Shown: piece by piece, positions 20,800 to 32,296 of the stretch
Layout of the letters: every line of letters begins with the position of its first letter
How positions within the stretch are numbered: position 1 is the first letter of the stretch
DNA from: Okapia johnstoni
Taxonomy: Eukaryota; Chordata; Mammalia; Artiodactyla; Giraffidae
Assembly: GCA_024291935.2 (NCBI GenBank)
Contig: CM044315.1
Coordinates: 76,614,385-76,678,384, forward strand
Direction: 5' to 3'
DNA: 64,000 nt
Notes under the pieces: model-generated
Seen by the model: only the letters and a program-made list of their open reading frames with translations
The model's database searches: none
Told to the model about the DNA's origin: nothing
Position numbers and translations under genes: made by a program

Positions 20800-20935
20800 A
20801 ACCATTGGACTCATCAGGAATATAGGTCTCCTAAGGCTAGTTACCTAACCTTCTTGGGTCTTAGTTTCCTATCTGTCAATTTCATCTGATTGCTATGAGG
20901 ATTAACAGATTATGAAGTGCCAGACACCCATGGTT
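20800..20935 (+). repeat. MIR-like SINE (plus)
   Basis: 'ctagttacctaaccttcttgg', 'cttagtttcctatctgtc' and 'tgctatgaggattaacag' in order. Confidence 0.5.
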
Positions 20936-22394
20936 ATTGCATCTTTAAATTAGCATCATCATATAATTTTTCCAGAAATTATTTTTTAGTTCCCATTGTG
21001 TGCCAGATACTGCGATTTGTGCTGAGATACAAAAGTGAGCAAGAAGAACGATGCTGTTCCCTGGTGATGCCTTCCAGTGTGGGGAGGGGAGGGAGCAGAA
21101 GCGCCTTACACTGTGGGGGACGGTGGACAACGGGGAGCAGTAGGCAAAGAGAGGGGGGTTTGTTGTGGCAGGTAACGGATGTGCTCTGGGAGCCGGCTTC
21201 CCACTCCTGCCCACCTCTGCTCCAGTCAGGGTCAGAGAGCGGTTGGCTTTGCTCAGACGAAGATTCCGCTAGTGAGATTCCCCTACGAAGATGCACGTTT
21301 CCTAGAAGCACTGCACACGGCCCCGCCTGCCCCTCGGTCAGCCCTGGCGACTGTACAGGAGACAGGGCAAGCTGCACCCACGTCCCCTGGCCAGCCCTGC
21401 CCTGGGAAGCCAAAGTGCACAGATAAAAGGCCAGCCCTTTTCCAGTTCCTCTTCTGTTTAAAGGACTTACCTGCTTCCTCCCTGTTACGATTCTGTCAAG
21501 TTTCCTGACCAGTTTTACCTCCTGGTGACTTAGTGCGCCTTCTAGGCGGTTTGTAATTTAAGCCTCCAGCCCCATTTGAAACTGCTTTTGAGAAAAGAAG
21601 ATGTGGGCAGAGAAAGCCTTTCAGATACCTCCCTGTCTCATCTTTTTGCCCTAGTTCTCACGGTTTCCTTTCCTTGAACTGCTCTGCTTTGAGTTTAAGG
21701 AGAGACAAAAGCCTAATTGGCAATGATAATTCCAACCATTTGCATCAAAGTTTGCAGTTTCCACAGTCTTTCACATGCAATAACTCTAGCTCTGCAATTC
21801 CTCTCGACCCCCCAGACAAACACCTTGAAGGGGGCTGGACCAGTTTCCTGTCCCTACCCCCCATCTCCCCTATTCTGACTCCCAGTGGCCCCCCAGGAGA
21901 ACTAGTTGGGTGGCTATAAATTCTTCAGGATTATGGGATATTTTTGAGCTCCAGACCCTCTGATGGGGATGAGATGCAGTCTGAAGAACTGTGTATGGGC
22001 TGTGGATGGGTGAACTGAGTTACTTTGGGACCTCAGTGGCCATGATTGGCACGGTCACTGTGTTTGAACTTGATTGTTTAGTTGACCTAGCACTATATAG
22101 CCCCCATGCCAAGGCCTTTTGGTGGTCTTGCAGGTGACTTTTCTGTTATTCTGCTTCCATCAGTGTAGTTTTATGGAGAGGGTGATGAGAAAGGGATGCA
22201 GGATTCTTGACAGAGAACCTGCAGTTTCAACAGGACCAGGGCCTGTGCAGATAGGAGTGGGAGAGGCCTTACCTGGGGGAAGGAAACTGTTAGGCAGAAG
22301 TGCCAGATGGGAAAGGCAGAAGGTTTGCAAGGAAGGTCTTTCTACCCCTCCTTCCATTGACTATACTCTCTCCTTTTCCTCTCCAGCTCCCAAG
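20936..22394. other. Intronic single-copy stretch
   Basis: No coding exon supported. Frames of up to 169 codons near 21,000-21,430 lack splice context and family similarity. GC content is somewhat raised at 21,050-21,420. Confidence 0.35.
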
Positions 22395-22550
22395 AGAGCC
22401 ATTGTTATTTAGTGCCTATTATGTGCTAGACCTCAGGTTTATTACAGTAAATTTATAAAATACTACTGAAAGGTAAGTATCGTATCCCCCATTTTAGGAG
22501 CTGAGACTAAGTACTTTGTGCAGAATGATGGAGCCAGAATTTAGATCTTT
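22395..22550 (-). repeat. MIR SINE (minus)
   Basis: 'gtgcctattatgtgctagacc', 'cccccattttaggagctgag' and 'gccagaatttagatct'. Confidence 0.5.
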
Positions 22551-22574
22551 TGATACTTTAAGAAAGGGACTGGA

Positions 22575-22790
22575 CTGAGCTAGAGTTAGAATTCCAGCTC
22601 CACCAACTCAGACTGGATGACTGAGGGTCTGTTTCCATATCTGAAAAGCTGGGGCTCATAATAGCATCCACCTCCTGGTGTGTTGAGGAGTGAATGAGGT
22701 AATGCATATCCACCACAGAGCTGACCGCCTGGCACACACTCAGAGGTAATGGATGTTAATTGTGGTGGCTTAAGTCATGGTCAGTTTAAT
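22575..22790 (+). repeat. MIR SINE (plus), nearly full length
   Basis: 'attccagctccaccaactc', 'tctgtttccatatctgaaaag', 'ctcataatagcatccacctcc', 'gaggtaatgcatatcc' and 'cctggcacacactcagaggt' cover most of the consensus. Confidence 0.7.
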
Positions 22791-23049
22791 TATTGTTACT
22801 GGCCCATTTTCACACTGTGTCTGGAGGCAAAGCCCATCCCATAGAGAAGGTGGTTCTCAATCCTTGAGTCTCCTCTATACTGAGCGTCATCCAGAGCAGT
22901 GTGAGGGGTTGGCCTGATTGGGACCATGCAACCTGATCACCCAGAGCGTGGTTATTTTTTTCTGAACTTCTGGCCATACTTGTTCTAGTTCAGCTTGCCT
23001 ACGATTTTCCACCACTCCCTGAAGTGTGGACATGTCAAAAAGGAAAAAA

Positions 23050-23200
23050 GCTTAGGCCGAAGACTGCTACAGGCCCAGCTCTGCCACAGGTTGCATACCT
23101 CATGCATGAGCTGAGGCCATTCCCTCTCTGAGAGTCCTTTTCCTCTTTCGCACAGGGGTTGGGATGTTAATGGCAGTGACTCAGAGTGATAGAGAGAATT
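23050..23200 (+). repeat. MIR SINE (plus)
   Basis: 'cccagctctgccacaggttgc' then 'gagtccttttcctctttcgc' and 'ggatgttaatggcagtgac'. Confidence 0.5.
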
Positions 23201-23489
23201 GGGGTTAAAGCCTGGGCCGGACTTTATTAGCTCTTCAGTGGGCTGTGCTCTTTGTGCTGCTCAGTATGTATTTCTCCTCTCCTCTTTCTCCCAAAGAGAA
23301 GTACCCTGTGTCTACTCAGTGAATTGAATTAGTTATTATAGAACTCTTCACCCATCCATTCCTTCCTTCAGTTAACTGCTGGGAACTACACTGTGCCAGG
23401 CTTACTTCCAGGTCACAAGTCTGGGGCTGGTGAGAAAGGGAGGGATTGAAGAGACCCCAGAGAGAAGTGCTTCACAGCAGAGTGCCAGG

Positions 23490-23690
23490 AATGGGTCTGA
23501 GTCTTATATATGCACTGCCCTGCTGAATCCTCACCACAATCTCTCAGGGACATAGTATTATTCATCCCCATTTTACAGGTGAGAAAACTGAGGCACCAAT
23601 AGGTGATTTCACTTACCTGAGGTCACACAGTCGGTGAGGGGAGGATCTAGAATTCAGACCAAGAAGTCTGGATGCAGAGTCTGGGCATTC
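23490..23690 (-). repeat. MIR SINE (minus)
   Basis: 'ccccattttacaggtgag', 'aaaactgaggcaccaatagg' and 'gaggtcacacagtcggtgag' followed by 'agaattcagaccaagaagtc'. Confidence 0.65.
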
Positions 23691-25736
23691 ACACTCTCTT
23701 CATCTATGAAAAGGGACTGAAATCTGATGGTGGAGGGGTCAGGAGTGGATGGGGGAGGCATAGCTCTTCTTCTGGGACTAGAAATAAGAAAGATTAGGAG
23801 CAGCAGGGAGTTGATAGACTTCTGATGTTCCCTCCTAAGGAAGAATGCCATGTTGGAAAGGAGAGAGGGAGGTGGTCTGTTGGCCAGGACCTAAGGTGAG
23901 GAGGGGTGCAGGGGTTGAGAGCAGAAGCTGACCTTGGCAGGTGAAGGAATAGCAGGGCAGACCGAGGGCCCAACAGGAGTGGCGGCTTATGAATTTATAA
24001 CGGTGCAGGCTGGACAACTGGGATACTTCTTTGTGTAGCTCTCTAGGGCGGGTGCAGGAGGAGGAAGTGTGACAAAGGGCCTCCCGCAAACCCCCAGCCT
24101 CAGGAGCCCGTGCTGCGTAGGATAACAGTTCCCATCTGCCTGTTGTGGTTGAGTGCTGACCCTGAGCCCCCAGCCCCACCTGCAGCTGGGGCTTTGCAGG
24201 GCCGTGGGAGGCCTTACAGATGCTGTCAAGATGGATGAGACAACATCCTTGCTGTCCAGGAGTTTTCTTTGCTGGTGAAGATGCTCATTGTATACAATAG
24301 ACAGACCTCCCCTCCTTTTGAGTACCTGGCTGGGCTAGGAACTCATACCTATGTTCATACTATACTTGGCAGTACAGTGCCACCTTAGATCCGTATAGAA
24401 AGACAAACAGGTGTTCCCAGGGTTCAGGAGGAGCACCAGCATGGGGGTGGGAGCTGATGGTGATATTGATTGAGACTGAGGGACTGTCCTTACTCACTGT
24501 CTATCCTGTTTTCTCATGGAGAGTGCTTGCTGGTGGAATAGGAGATCAGGGGACTGGCCAGGGAGGCTCACGGGCCACAGGGTGGAGTGCTCTTAAGCCA
24601 TATTAAGAAATTTAGACTCCATCCTAGGTGCACTGGGGGGCACTGTTCCCCACTCCTGTGTCCTGTAATTCACTCTTTCATCATACTGGAGCGCCTCAGT
24701 CAGGCTTGCTTGGAAATTCCCAAGCCCCTTGGCTTGAGGGAGGAGCTCCCATGTGAAGGTCTTTTCCCTCAATAATTCCAAGTTGATCTCAGTGCTGAGC
24801 CAAAGGAGAAGGACTCTCAGCTTCTGGAACACGAACGTGGGTATGTCTCTTAGAAACAGGATTGTAAAAGTGGTCTGGCTGCCGAGTAGATCAGCTCTTT
24901 GTGAGGAGCCTGAGACCCTGATCACCACTTCTAAAATAGTTACCGTGGCATAACATGGCCTTGCATTTTGTATGGCCCATTTGATGGCAGAACTGGGGGG
25001 AGGGATTCCAGATGTTCATTGTGGAAGTGGGATGAGGCAGGTGGTTCTGGGAGGTGGGGGACGAGAGGATGTGCAGTTCGTAAATGGTCTGTCCATCGTG
25101 GGAGCACTGGATCAGGAGTCCAGCAGCATGAGCCTGGGCAATTTCCTCCCTGGCCGAGCCTGCTCCATGGATGTGAGCACTTGGTAGACACACATGGCAT
25201 CCCGCTGCTGCAAAGCTGCTGTCTCTGCTGGCTCTGACCTCATTGGAAAAGGGCATTTTTAAATTTTACTGTCTTTGATGTGTTTACATGTCTGTCTCCT
25301 CTGTAGACTGAAGTTCTCCAAGGGCGGGACCCTCATCTGATGACCTGAGTTTGCCTGGAGCCTGGCTCCCAGTACACACCCAGGGATCCTGGGGTTAGCT
25401 ATAAAATTACCAGCTATACCCTCACATCACCGCCTGAGTATCTGGGTGGAAAACAGAAAGTCCCCAACTACCCCCACTCTGTTTCCAGATTTCCAGATGT
25501 TCAGTTCTAGGAGGTCAAACATCTAGGGAGGCAGCTGTGTGTCCCATTGTGGCGCCCAGGTGTTCAGCTTTGGCAGCTGTACCCACTGAGCCCCTTCTCA
25601 CCCGCGATGCTTTCCCGCTGATGCTTCATTCCCACAGGGACCCTCAGTGCTTCTCCTGGGATTGGAGGCGTCTTCCCAGCCCTCCCCCTGCCCCCCTTCC
25701 TCACGCTTCTGTGTTTTTTCCAGGACACGGATCAGA
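23691..25736. other. Intronic stretch, little recognised
   Basis: No exon seen. A short L2-like string (ctgtctcctctgtagactgaag) lies at about 25,285-25,350. Frames of 110-120 codons on the minus strand have no support. Confidence 0.35.
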
Positions 25737-26110
25737 GCTTCTGTTTGCTGGTCATTCCGTGATCCTCACACAATATAAATGAAAGCTGCTGAAACTGACA
25801 AATTCAAACCACGTGTGGGCACCGGGGAAGCACAGGGACGTCAGAGGGCCGCAGCGTGAGGTGGCGTCAGCTCTGACGGCACCCGAACTGATTTGTATAT
25901 GAGAAAAGTAAATATCCCAAGTGGTAAACAGCCCTGGGTCTCTCATCATCGCTGCGATTCAAAGGCATTTAATAGGAACACACGCTCTCTGTCTCTTGTA
26001 AACAAAGTGAGCTTCTCTCTGCCTGCTGACCCAAATTCTGCATTTTCATCTTTGGGAAAGCCAGCCAATGGTTCTCGTCGGGAGACCGCAGGCATTCTGG
26101 GCTGTCGGGT
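25737..26110. promoter_or_regulatory. Candidate intronic enhancer (CRE/E-box/forkhead cluster)
   Basis: A repeat-free block with local CpGs. It holds an E-box CACGTG (25,810-25,815), ACGTCA (25,838-25,843), the inverted pair CGTCAG-CT-CTGACG (25,865-25,878), two forkhead-type GTAAACA sites (25,924-25,930 and 25,998-26,004) and a TCF-like TTCAAAGG (25,958-25,965). Function is inferred from motif density only. Confidence 0.35.
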
Positions 26111-26471
26111 TGGGTCGCCTTCTTCCTGGCTTTGGCAGTTGGTCTGGCACTTCGGCTTTGCCAGAGGGCTACCTTTTCATCTCTCCTTAGCCTTGGAGCA
26201 GATGGATTGGGTGGCCATTCTCAGCCTGGTCTCGTTGAGGAACACAAAGTCCGGAGGTGTAAATCCACTTGCCCAAGATTGCACATCGGGTCCGGCTGAG
26301 CCAGGACATCCCTTCGCCCCTCCCTGAGGACTCTCCAGCTCTCCATCCTTTCTCATGAATAGTACTTCTGTTCTCCCGCACGCAGAATCCCAGTGACATC
26401 CTCATCAACTCCTCCCTTGATTCTTCTCCCTTCCTGGAGCCAGGGCTTCCTCTGGGTCCCTGCTTCTTCTG

Positions 26472-26486
26472 TTTTTTTTTTTTTTT
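26472..26486. repeat. Poly-T tract
   Basis: About 15 T in a row, not clearly the tail of an identifiable element. Confidence 0.6.
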
Positions 26487-26519
26487 CTTTAAATTCAGGC
26501 CCTTCTTATGTGCAGGAAT

Positions 26520-26725
26520 GTGCCCTAGTGAAGGAACCAGACAGTCACGGGCTGGGGCTTCTGGTTTCTCCGCCTGTCAGCTATGTGGCTTTCAACAAGT
26601 TCCTTTCTCTGAGCCCTGCAGTTGTCAGTCTTCACGTCTGTAGAATGGGGATAAGAACACCTACCCTCTTGAAGGGCTGTGAGGATTAAACAGAACTTGT
26701 GTGTGTGGAAGTGCCTAGCCTGCTC
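26520..26725 (+). repeat. MIR SINE (plus)
   Basis: 'tgtcagctatgtggctttc', 'gtcttcacgtctgtagaatgg', 'ggataagaacacctaccctc' and 'ctgtgaggattaaacagaac'. Confidence 0.65.
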
Positions 26726-26799
26726 CATCCCACTTTCCTCTAACTCGGTACTCTTCAGCTGGCCTCCTAATTGTCAGAAAGAGATTGGGCCTTAAAATT

Positions 26800-26900
26800 G
26801 TATACCACTGAATGTACCATGTACATATACACAAGCAAGGAACCATAAATTGCACACCACTGAATATGCTGCGTACATATACACAAGCAAGGACACATAA
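26800..26900. repeat. 52-bp tandem duplication
   Basis: CCACTGAAT starts copies at 26,805 and 26,857. Both then contain GTACATATACACAAGCAAGG. Differences are limited to a few positions near the copy starts. Confidence 0.75.
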
Positions 26901-27149
26901 AACTCTGAAATCTGAATCACATCAGAGGATTGTGTTAATGTCGCAGTCCTGGTTTTGATATTGAATTCCAGTTACATGAGTTGTTACCGTTGGGGGAAGC
27001 TGAGTGAAGGGTATTACTTCTCACAACTGCTTATCGATCTACAATTATCTGAAAATAAAAAGTTTAATGAAAAAAAATGAATTAACTGTTTCAACACACT
27101 CATTCTTCTGTGCCTGCTGCCAGTCAGGTACTGCTGCAGGTACTAGGCA

Positions 27150-27480
27150 TGTGTCAGTGGATGCGAAAGAAAAAAATCCTCTCTCCCACCTCCTTCAGGT
27201 CTTTGCTCAAAGGTAGCCTGTCTCCCTGTAACACCTATTTAAGATGGCAGATCACTCCCTTGAACTTCCTGTCCTTTCCTGCTGTTTTCCTCCATAGCAC
27301 GTGTCATCAATTGGCATTCTATATATTCTACTTCCTCATTTTGTTTATTGCCCTTCACTCTCTCACTAGAATGTCAGCTCTATGAGAGTAGAGAATTCTG
27401 TGTTATCTGTATCCTTTTCACCTGGAACAGGCCAGGCATGTAGTAGGCACTCAGCTAAAGTTTGTTGAATGACTGAGAGG
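27150..27480 (+). repeat. L2-type LINE 3' end
   Basis: 'caggtctttgctcaaaggtag', 'tagaatgtcagctctatgag', 'aggcatgtagtaggcactc' and 'tttgttgaatgactga' are the classic end of L2. Confidence 0.75.
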
Positions 27481-27689
27481 TGACAGACAAGAAACAAGTC
27501 AGGATAGGCTAAGTATTAAAGGCAAAGAAAGCAGAGAAGGGGCTGGTGAGATGGGGAAGGAAATGTTGTTTTGATCGTGTATTTTTCTGCAAATTTTGTA
27601 GGCCTCCCTGTTGTGTGAGGGGTAAAGTCCTGGCTTCTTAGATTGTGATCTACTCATTAATTGGCTGTTCTTTTTGTTCACTCACCAGA

Positions 27690-27960
27690 TGTTTCTCTGA
27701 GCCATTACGATGTGCAGGGCTCTCTAGAGCAGGCTGAGAGGAGGCAGAAAAGGATCCTGCCCCCAGGAGGCCTGCAGGTGGGCAGGAAAGAGGGCTTGGG
27801 AATGCACACAGCACGTGACAAGGAAGGATGAAGCTGGTGTGAGCAATGAAAGAGTGCTGGGGAAGGGGCGCTGAGGACGGAGGGCTCACTGGGTGCTTGG
27901 GGCAGGCTCCCTAGAGGAGGTGCTGATTCCTGGCCTGAAAAGTCTGGGAGGATCTCCAGC
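27690..27960. repeat. Old interspersed repeat, family not assigned
   Basis: 'gatgtgcagggctctctag', a run of agg/gaa-rich sequence, and 'ctccctagaggaggtgctg' resemble other stretches in this window (30,750; 31,980; 60,560), so they probably derive from one ancient family. Confidence 0.35.
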
Positions 27961-28079
27961 CTCCACTCAGCAAACCAACTTCTTCTTCCATGGCTTCCCT
28001 AGGAGACCCGGCAAGTCTATTCAGACTACTTGCAGCTGGTTTTGGATGCCCTGACTCAACTGGTGCTGTGATCCCTGAC

Positions 28080-28370
28080 TACCTCTCTCCTTCACTCTGC
28101 TCTCGAAATCCTATTTCCTTTTCCAGATCCAGTCTGGCCCTTCCTATAGAAAGGCTTCCTTGATTGCTCTAGTTCCCATGATCTGTTATCTCTGAATATC
28201 TGTGCCATTTATAGTCTGTATCGCACCATTTGACCCTTTGAAAGTGAGGGACCAGCTTCACTGTAGGTGGGACTTGGTCCTCTGTCTAGTGCAGGAGCTG
28301 GCTACTAAGCTGATCTTGGGCTTGGGTGCACAGTAGGCCCTCAGCAATGCTTGTGACTGGATGGACTTGA
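28080..28370 (+). repeat. L2-type LINE 3' fragment
   Basis: 'tatagaaaggcttccttgattg', 'catttatagtctgtatcgc' and the end 'cagtaggccctcagcaatgc' fit L2. Confidence 0.5.
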
Positions 28371-28689
28371 GAGCACTGGAAAAATGTGACTCGTCTTCAA
28401 AGAGAGCAGGATTTGTTATTTTTGTCATTGACCTAAGTGCTTTTCATCTTGAACCATTGGAAGTCCACTTAAGAGAGGGCTGAGGTCTTCCTTCACAGTG
28501 TTCCTGAGTATGTTGTTAACAAACCAGTGCTGTAAACAGAGCAGTCCTGGTGCTTCACAGACTCAATAATTTGTCTCTTTCCTGGCATCATACTGGAGCC
28601 TGTGCTCAGTGTATTCTTACAAAAAGACATGAAAGTATATTTATTGCTGTGCATTCATTCACATAACAAATGTGTTTTTTAAATAAGTA

Positions 28690-28826
28690 TTTAAATTTAA
28701 AACAGTTTCTGATTTACAGAATTATTGAGAATATAGTACAGTTTTGTGTCCACTTCCCCCTGTTGTTGACATCTCACATTAGTATATGGTACTTTCTAAC
28801 AATGAATGCATCAATATTGACATCTC
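28690..28826. mobile_element. Old L1-like fragment, left part
   Basis: 'acagtttctgatttacagaa', 'ttgagaatatagtacagttt' and 'gacatctcacattagtatatgg' continue after the BovB at 30,297, so the two parts were once joined. Confidence 0.5.
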
Positions 28827-30296
28827 ACTATTAACTGTAATAACTGTAATTATTATTTCAAATCCTCAAAGATGATGCTGTGAAAGTGCTGCACTCGATA
28901 TGTCAGCAAATCTGGAAAACTCAGCAGTGGCCACAGGACTGGAAAAGGTCAGTTTTCATTCTAATCCCAAAGAAAGGCAATGCCAAAGAATGCTCAAACT
29001 ACCTCACAATTGCACTCATCTCACACGCTAATAAAGTAATGCTCAAAATTCTCCAAGCCTGGCTTCAGCAATACGTGAACCGTGAACTACCAGATGTTCA
29101 AGCTGGTTTTAGAAAAGGCAGAGGAACCAGAGATCAAATTGCCAACATCCGCTGGACCATCGAAAAAGCAAGAGAGTTCCAGAAAAACATCTGTTTCTGC
29201 TTTATTGACTACACCAAAGCCTTTGACTGTGTGGATCACAATAAACTGTGGAAAATTCTGAAAGAGATGGGAATACCAGACCATCTGATCTGTCTCTTGA
29301 GAGACCTATATGCAGGTCAGGAAGCAACAGTTAGAACTGGACATGGAACAACAGACTGGTTCCAAATAGGAAAAGGAGTACGTCAAGGCTGTATATTGTC
29401 ACCCTGCTTATTTAACTTCTATGCAGAGTACATCATGAGAAACGCTGGGCTGGAAGAAACAAGCTGGAATCAAGATTGCCGGGAGAAATATCAATAACCT
29501 CAGATATGCAGATGACACCACACTTATGGCAGAAAGTGAAGAAGAACTAAAGAACCTCTTGATGAAAATGAATGAGAAGAGTGAAAAAGTTGGCTTAAAG
29601 CTCAACATTCAGAAAACTAAGATCATGGCATCTGGTCCCATCACTTCATGGAAAATAGATGGGGAAACAGTGGAAACAGTGTCAGACTTTATTTTAGGGG
29701 GCTCCAAAATCACTGCTGATGGTGATTGCAGCCATGAAATTAAAAGACGCTTACTCCTTGGAAGGAAGGTTATGACCAACCTAGATAGCATATTTAAAAG
29801 CAGAGACATTACTTTGCCAACAAAGGTCCGTCTGGTCAAGGCTATGGTTTTTCCAGTGGTCATGTATGGATGTGAGAGTTGGATGATGAAGAAAGCTGAG
29901 CGCCGAAGAATTGATGCTTTTGAACTGTGGTGTTGAAGAAGACTCTTGAGAGTCCCTTGGATTGCAAGGAGATCCAACCAGTCCATCCTAAAGGAGATCA
30001 GTCCTGGGTGTTCATTGGAAGGACTGATGTTGAAGCTGAAACTCCAATACTTTGGCCACCTCATGCGAAGAGTTGACTCATTGGAAAAGACCCTGATGCT
30101 GGGAAGGATTGGGGGCAGGAGGAGAAGGGGACGACAGAGGACGAGATGGTTGGATGGCATCACCGACTCGATGGACATGGGTTTGGGTAAACTCCGAGAG
30201 TTGGTGATGGACAGGGATGTCTGGCATGCTGCGATTCATGTGGTCTCAAAGAGTTGGACATGACTGAGCAACTGAACTGAACTGAACTATTAACTG
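28827..30296 (+). mobile_element. BovB (RTE) LINE, 5'-truncated, with 11-bp target duplication
   Basis: The element holds the C-terminal reverse transcriptase region and the 3' end of BovB and closes with the ACTGA-type tandem tail. The direct repeat ACTATTAACTG at 28,827-28,837 and 30,286-30,296 shows insertion into an older L1-like sequence. Recognisable BovB sequence starts at about 28,858. At about 1.45 kb it lacks the endonuclease half. It is a dead copy by truncation and by coding breaks. Confidence 0.92.
28880..30263 (+). pseudogene. Broken BovB reverse transcriptase reading frame
   Basis: Frame one (28,880-29,497) carries the RT fingers and palm with CFIDYTKAFDCVDH, which includes the first catalytic Asp, and QGCILSPCLFN. 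A two-base deletion near 29,457-29,465, relative to the common BovB sequence, puts the YADD motif (about 29,506-29,517) in another frame, which runs on to 29,936. There a TGA replaces a Trp codon (29,934-29,936). After it the same frame continues to 30,263 with RRLLRVPW-type and GHLMRR sequence. At least two disabling changes are therefore visible. Transposition in trans is unlikely since both RT halves are separated. Confidence 0.88.
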
Positions 30297-30745
30297 AAGT
30301 CCATTCTTCACTTAGATTTCCTCAGTTTTCCCCTAATGTCCTTCTTCTGTCCCAGGATCCCATATTACATTTACTTATCATCTCTCCTCCAATTCTTCCT
30401 GGCTGGGACAGTTTCTCAAACTTGCCTAGTTTTTGATGACCTTGACATTGAGTAATAACATATTTGGCCCTCAATTGGGGTTTGTTTTGCTATTTTTATT
30501 ATGATTTGTCTGGGGTTACGCTCTGAGGAGAAAAAGACTAGAGATAAAGAGCCATGTTTATCACATTCTGTTGAGGGCACATACTGCCAACTTATCACTG
30601 CTGATACTAACCTTGATCACCTGGCTCAGGCACTCTTTGTCAGGTTCCTCCAGTGAAAGTTACTCGTTTTACCCCATCTTTCCATGCTATCCACTTTGGC
30701 AAGAAGTCACTGTGAGCAGGCTGTACCTAAGGCATGGGGAGCGTT
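30297..30745. mobile_element. Old L1-like fragment, right part
   Basis: 'gaagtccattcttcacttag', 'cccaggatcccatattacat', 'tttttgatgaccttgacattg' and 'gatcacctggctcaggcac' continue the left part at 28,690-28,826. Confidence 0.55.
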
Positions 30746-30749
30746 GCTC

Positions 30750-31150
30750 CTCATCCAGTCAGTGTGCTTGGGCACTGCCCAAACACATGCTCTGTGTTTG
30801 TCAAATACTTGCTCTGTGCTGGGCGCTGTCATGGATGCTAAAAATATAGCTGTGAACAAGACAGAAATTCTTTTCCTGCATGGAAGTGAGGGTTTACCAA
30901 TGAATGAGTAGATCATTTTAGAGCATGATAAGTTGTATCAGGAAAGGGCAGTGGGCTAGAGAGGGATCTGGATGCTAGGGGATTAATAGAAGGGGAAGAG
31001 CAACTGCTGGTTTCCCGGGGTTTTCGGGAGAAGGTACTTTTCAAGCTGAGTCTGGAGGGATGAGAAGGGGCCAGCCATGAGAACCTGGGAAGCACAGTCT
31101 GGGCAGAAGGAGCAGCAGATGCCAAGCACGGAGGCCTACTTAGGGAACGG
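30750..31150. repeat. Old interspersed repeat, family not assigned
   Basis: 'acttgctctgtgctgggcgc', 'atatagctgtgaacaagacag', 'aagctgagtctggagggatg' and 'gaaggagcagcagatgcc' form a recurring ancient mammalian pattern. Confidence 0.4.
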
Positions 31151-31979
31151 AAAGGATGTCATGATCAGAGCCCTTTGTGTACTGGACAGTATCAGGAGAT
31201 GGAGCAGAAAGGAGGTGGCGTGAGATCTCATGAGACCTACAGATCAAAAGAGGGTATTTAGATTTTGAAGCCATTGGTTCAGAGCAGGGGAGATCGGGTT
31301 TTCTTTTTTACATAAGTGATGGCTTTGGGTGTGGTGTGCAGAATGGGCCCTCCTGGAGTTGAGAGAGGAGGAAACTGGGACACCAGTGTGCATGCATGAT
31401 GGTGGTTTGGACCTGGGGAAAGCAGGCGGAGGTCAGTTTGGCTCCATTTTGGAGATAGAGTCGACAGTGTGTCTGATGAGTTGCTTGTGGAGAGATCAAG
31501 AAACTGAAACATGCTTGCATGCTTTGGTCCCTGGTGGTGCCATTAACTGAAAGTAGAGGAGGCCGAGGAGGATCACGTTAAGGAGGTAAACATGCAAATA
31601 CTCGGGTGCATTAGAGTAGCTCCCACAGAATCCCACTTGTTAACACTGCTGTTCGTGGCACCTCTGGGTTCCACCACACGTTTGGAGGGATGGGGACAGC
31701 ATTCTGTTTGCTGATTCAGTTGCCACCTTTCTCCTCGGCAGTCCACACAATTGAGGGGTGAATACAAAGGGCAGATGTCCTTGGCAGGCGATTCGGATGT
31801 GAAGGCTGGACCTGGCCTGGCCGCCTGCCACGCCATGCTGGGCATGTGCCAGGCACTGAGCAGGATGCCTTCCTGCCTCTCCCCATGCCCAGCCCATGGG
31901 AAGTTGTTTTTTCCTATCCCACCTTCCATTAAGTAAGCACATGTTAGTTTGTGTTGAATTATGTCCACAGTAAAGTCAG
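31151..31979. other. Intronic single-copy stretch
   Basis: No exon, RNA gene or named repeat seen. Confidence 0.35.
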
Positions 31980-32240
31980 TCAACAAGTGTTAATTCAGCA
32001 CCGATTACTGTGTGGTGTCGTGGTCCCTGCCTCTGTGGAAATTAAGACGTAAGCACAGTGCAGGGACTGAGTGTGAGCAGCATATTTAGCAAAGAGTGTA
32101 CCGCCATCCATGTACAGGAGGGAAAGAAAGCACAGGTCTCCAGGGATGCCTGGAGGTATCAGGGAGGGCTTCCTGGAGGAGATGGAAATAGAGCTATGAG
32201 TTGGAAGGGCATTGAGGGGACTGGGCCATGTGGCCAGGGC
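31980..32240. repeat. Old interspersed repeat, family not assigned
   Basis: 'gtcgtggtccctgcctctg', 'gtatcagggagggcttcctgg' and 'atagagctatgagttggaag' show the same order as the copy at 30,750. Confidence 0.4.
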
Positions 32241-32296
32241 CTTTGTTAGGGAATTGGAAGTAGATAGTGTTGGAGGGGCACAATTATGGCCCATCT

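Noticed and set aside
20917..21426. A 169-codon plus-strand frame in intron 2
   Set aside because: No known domain, no flanking splice sites matched to TRABD2B phase, and competing frames of similar length on the other strand.
28880..29497. A working reverse transcriptase gene
   Set aside because: The YADD part is in another frame and a stop follows. It is a truncated BovB copy, not a host gene.
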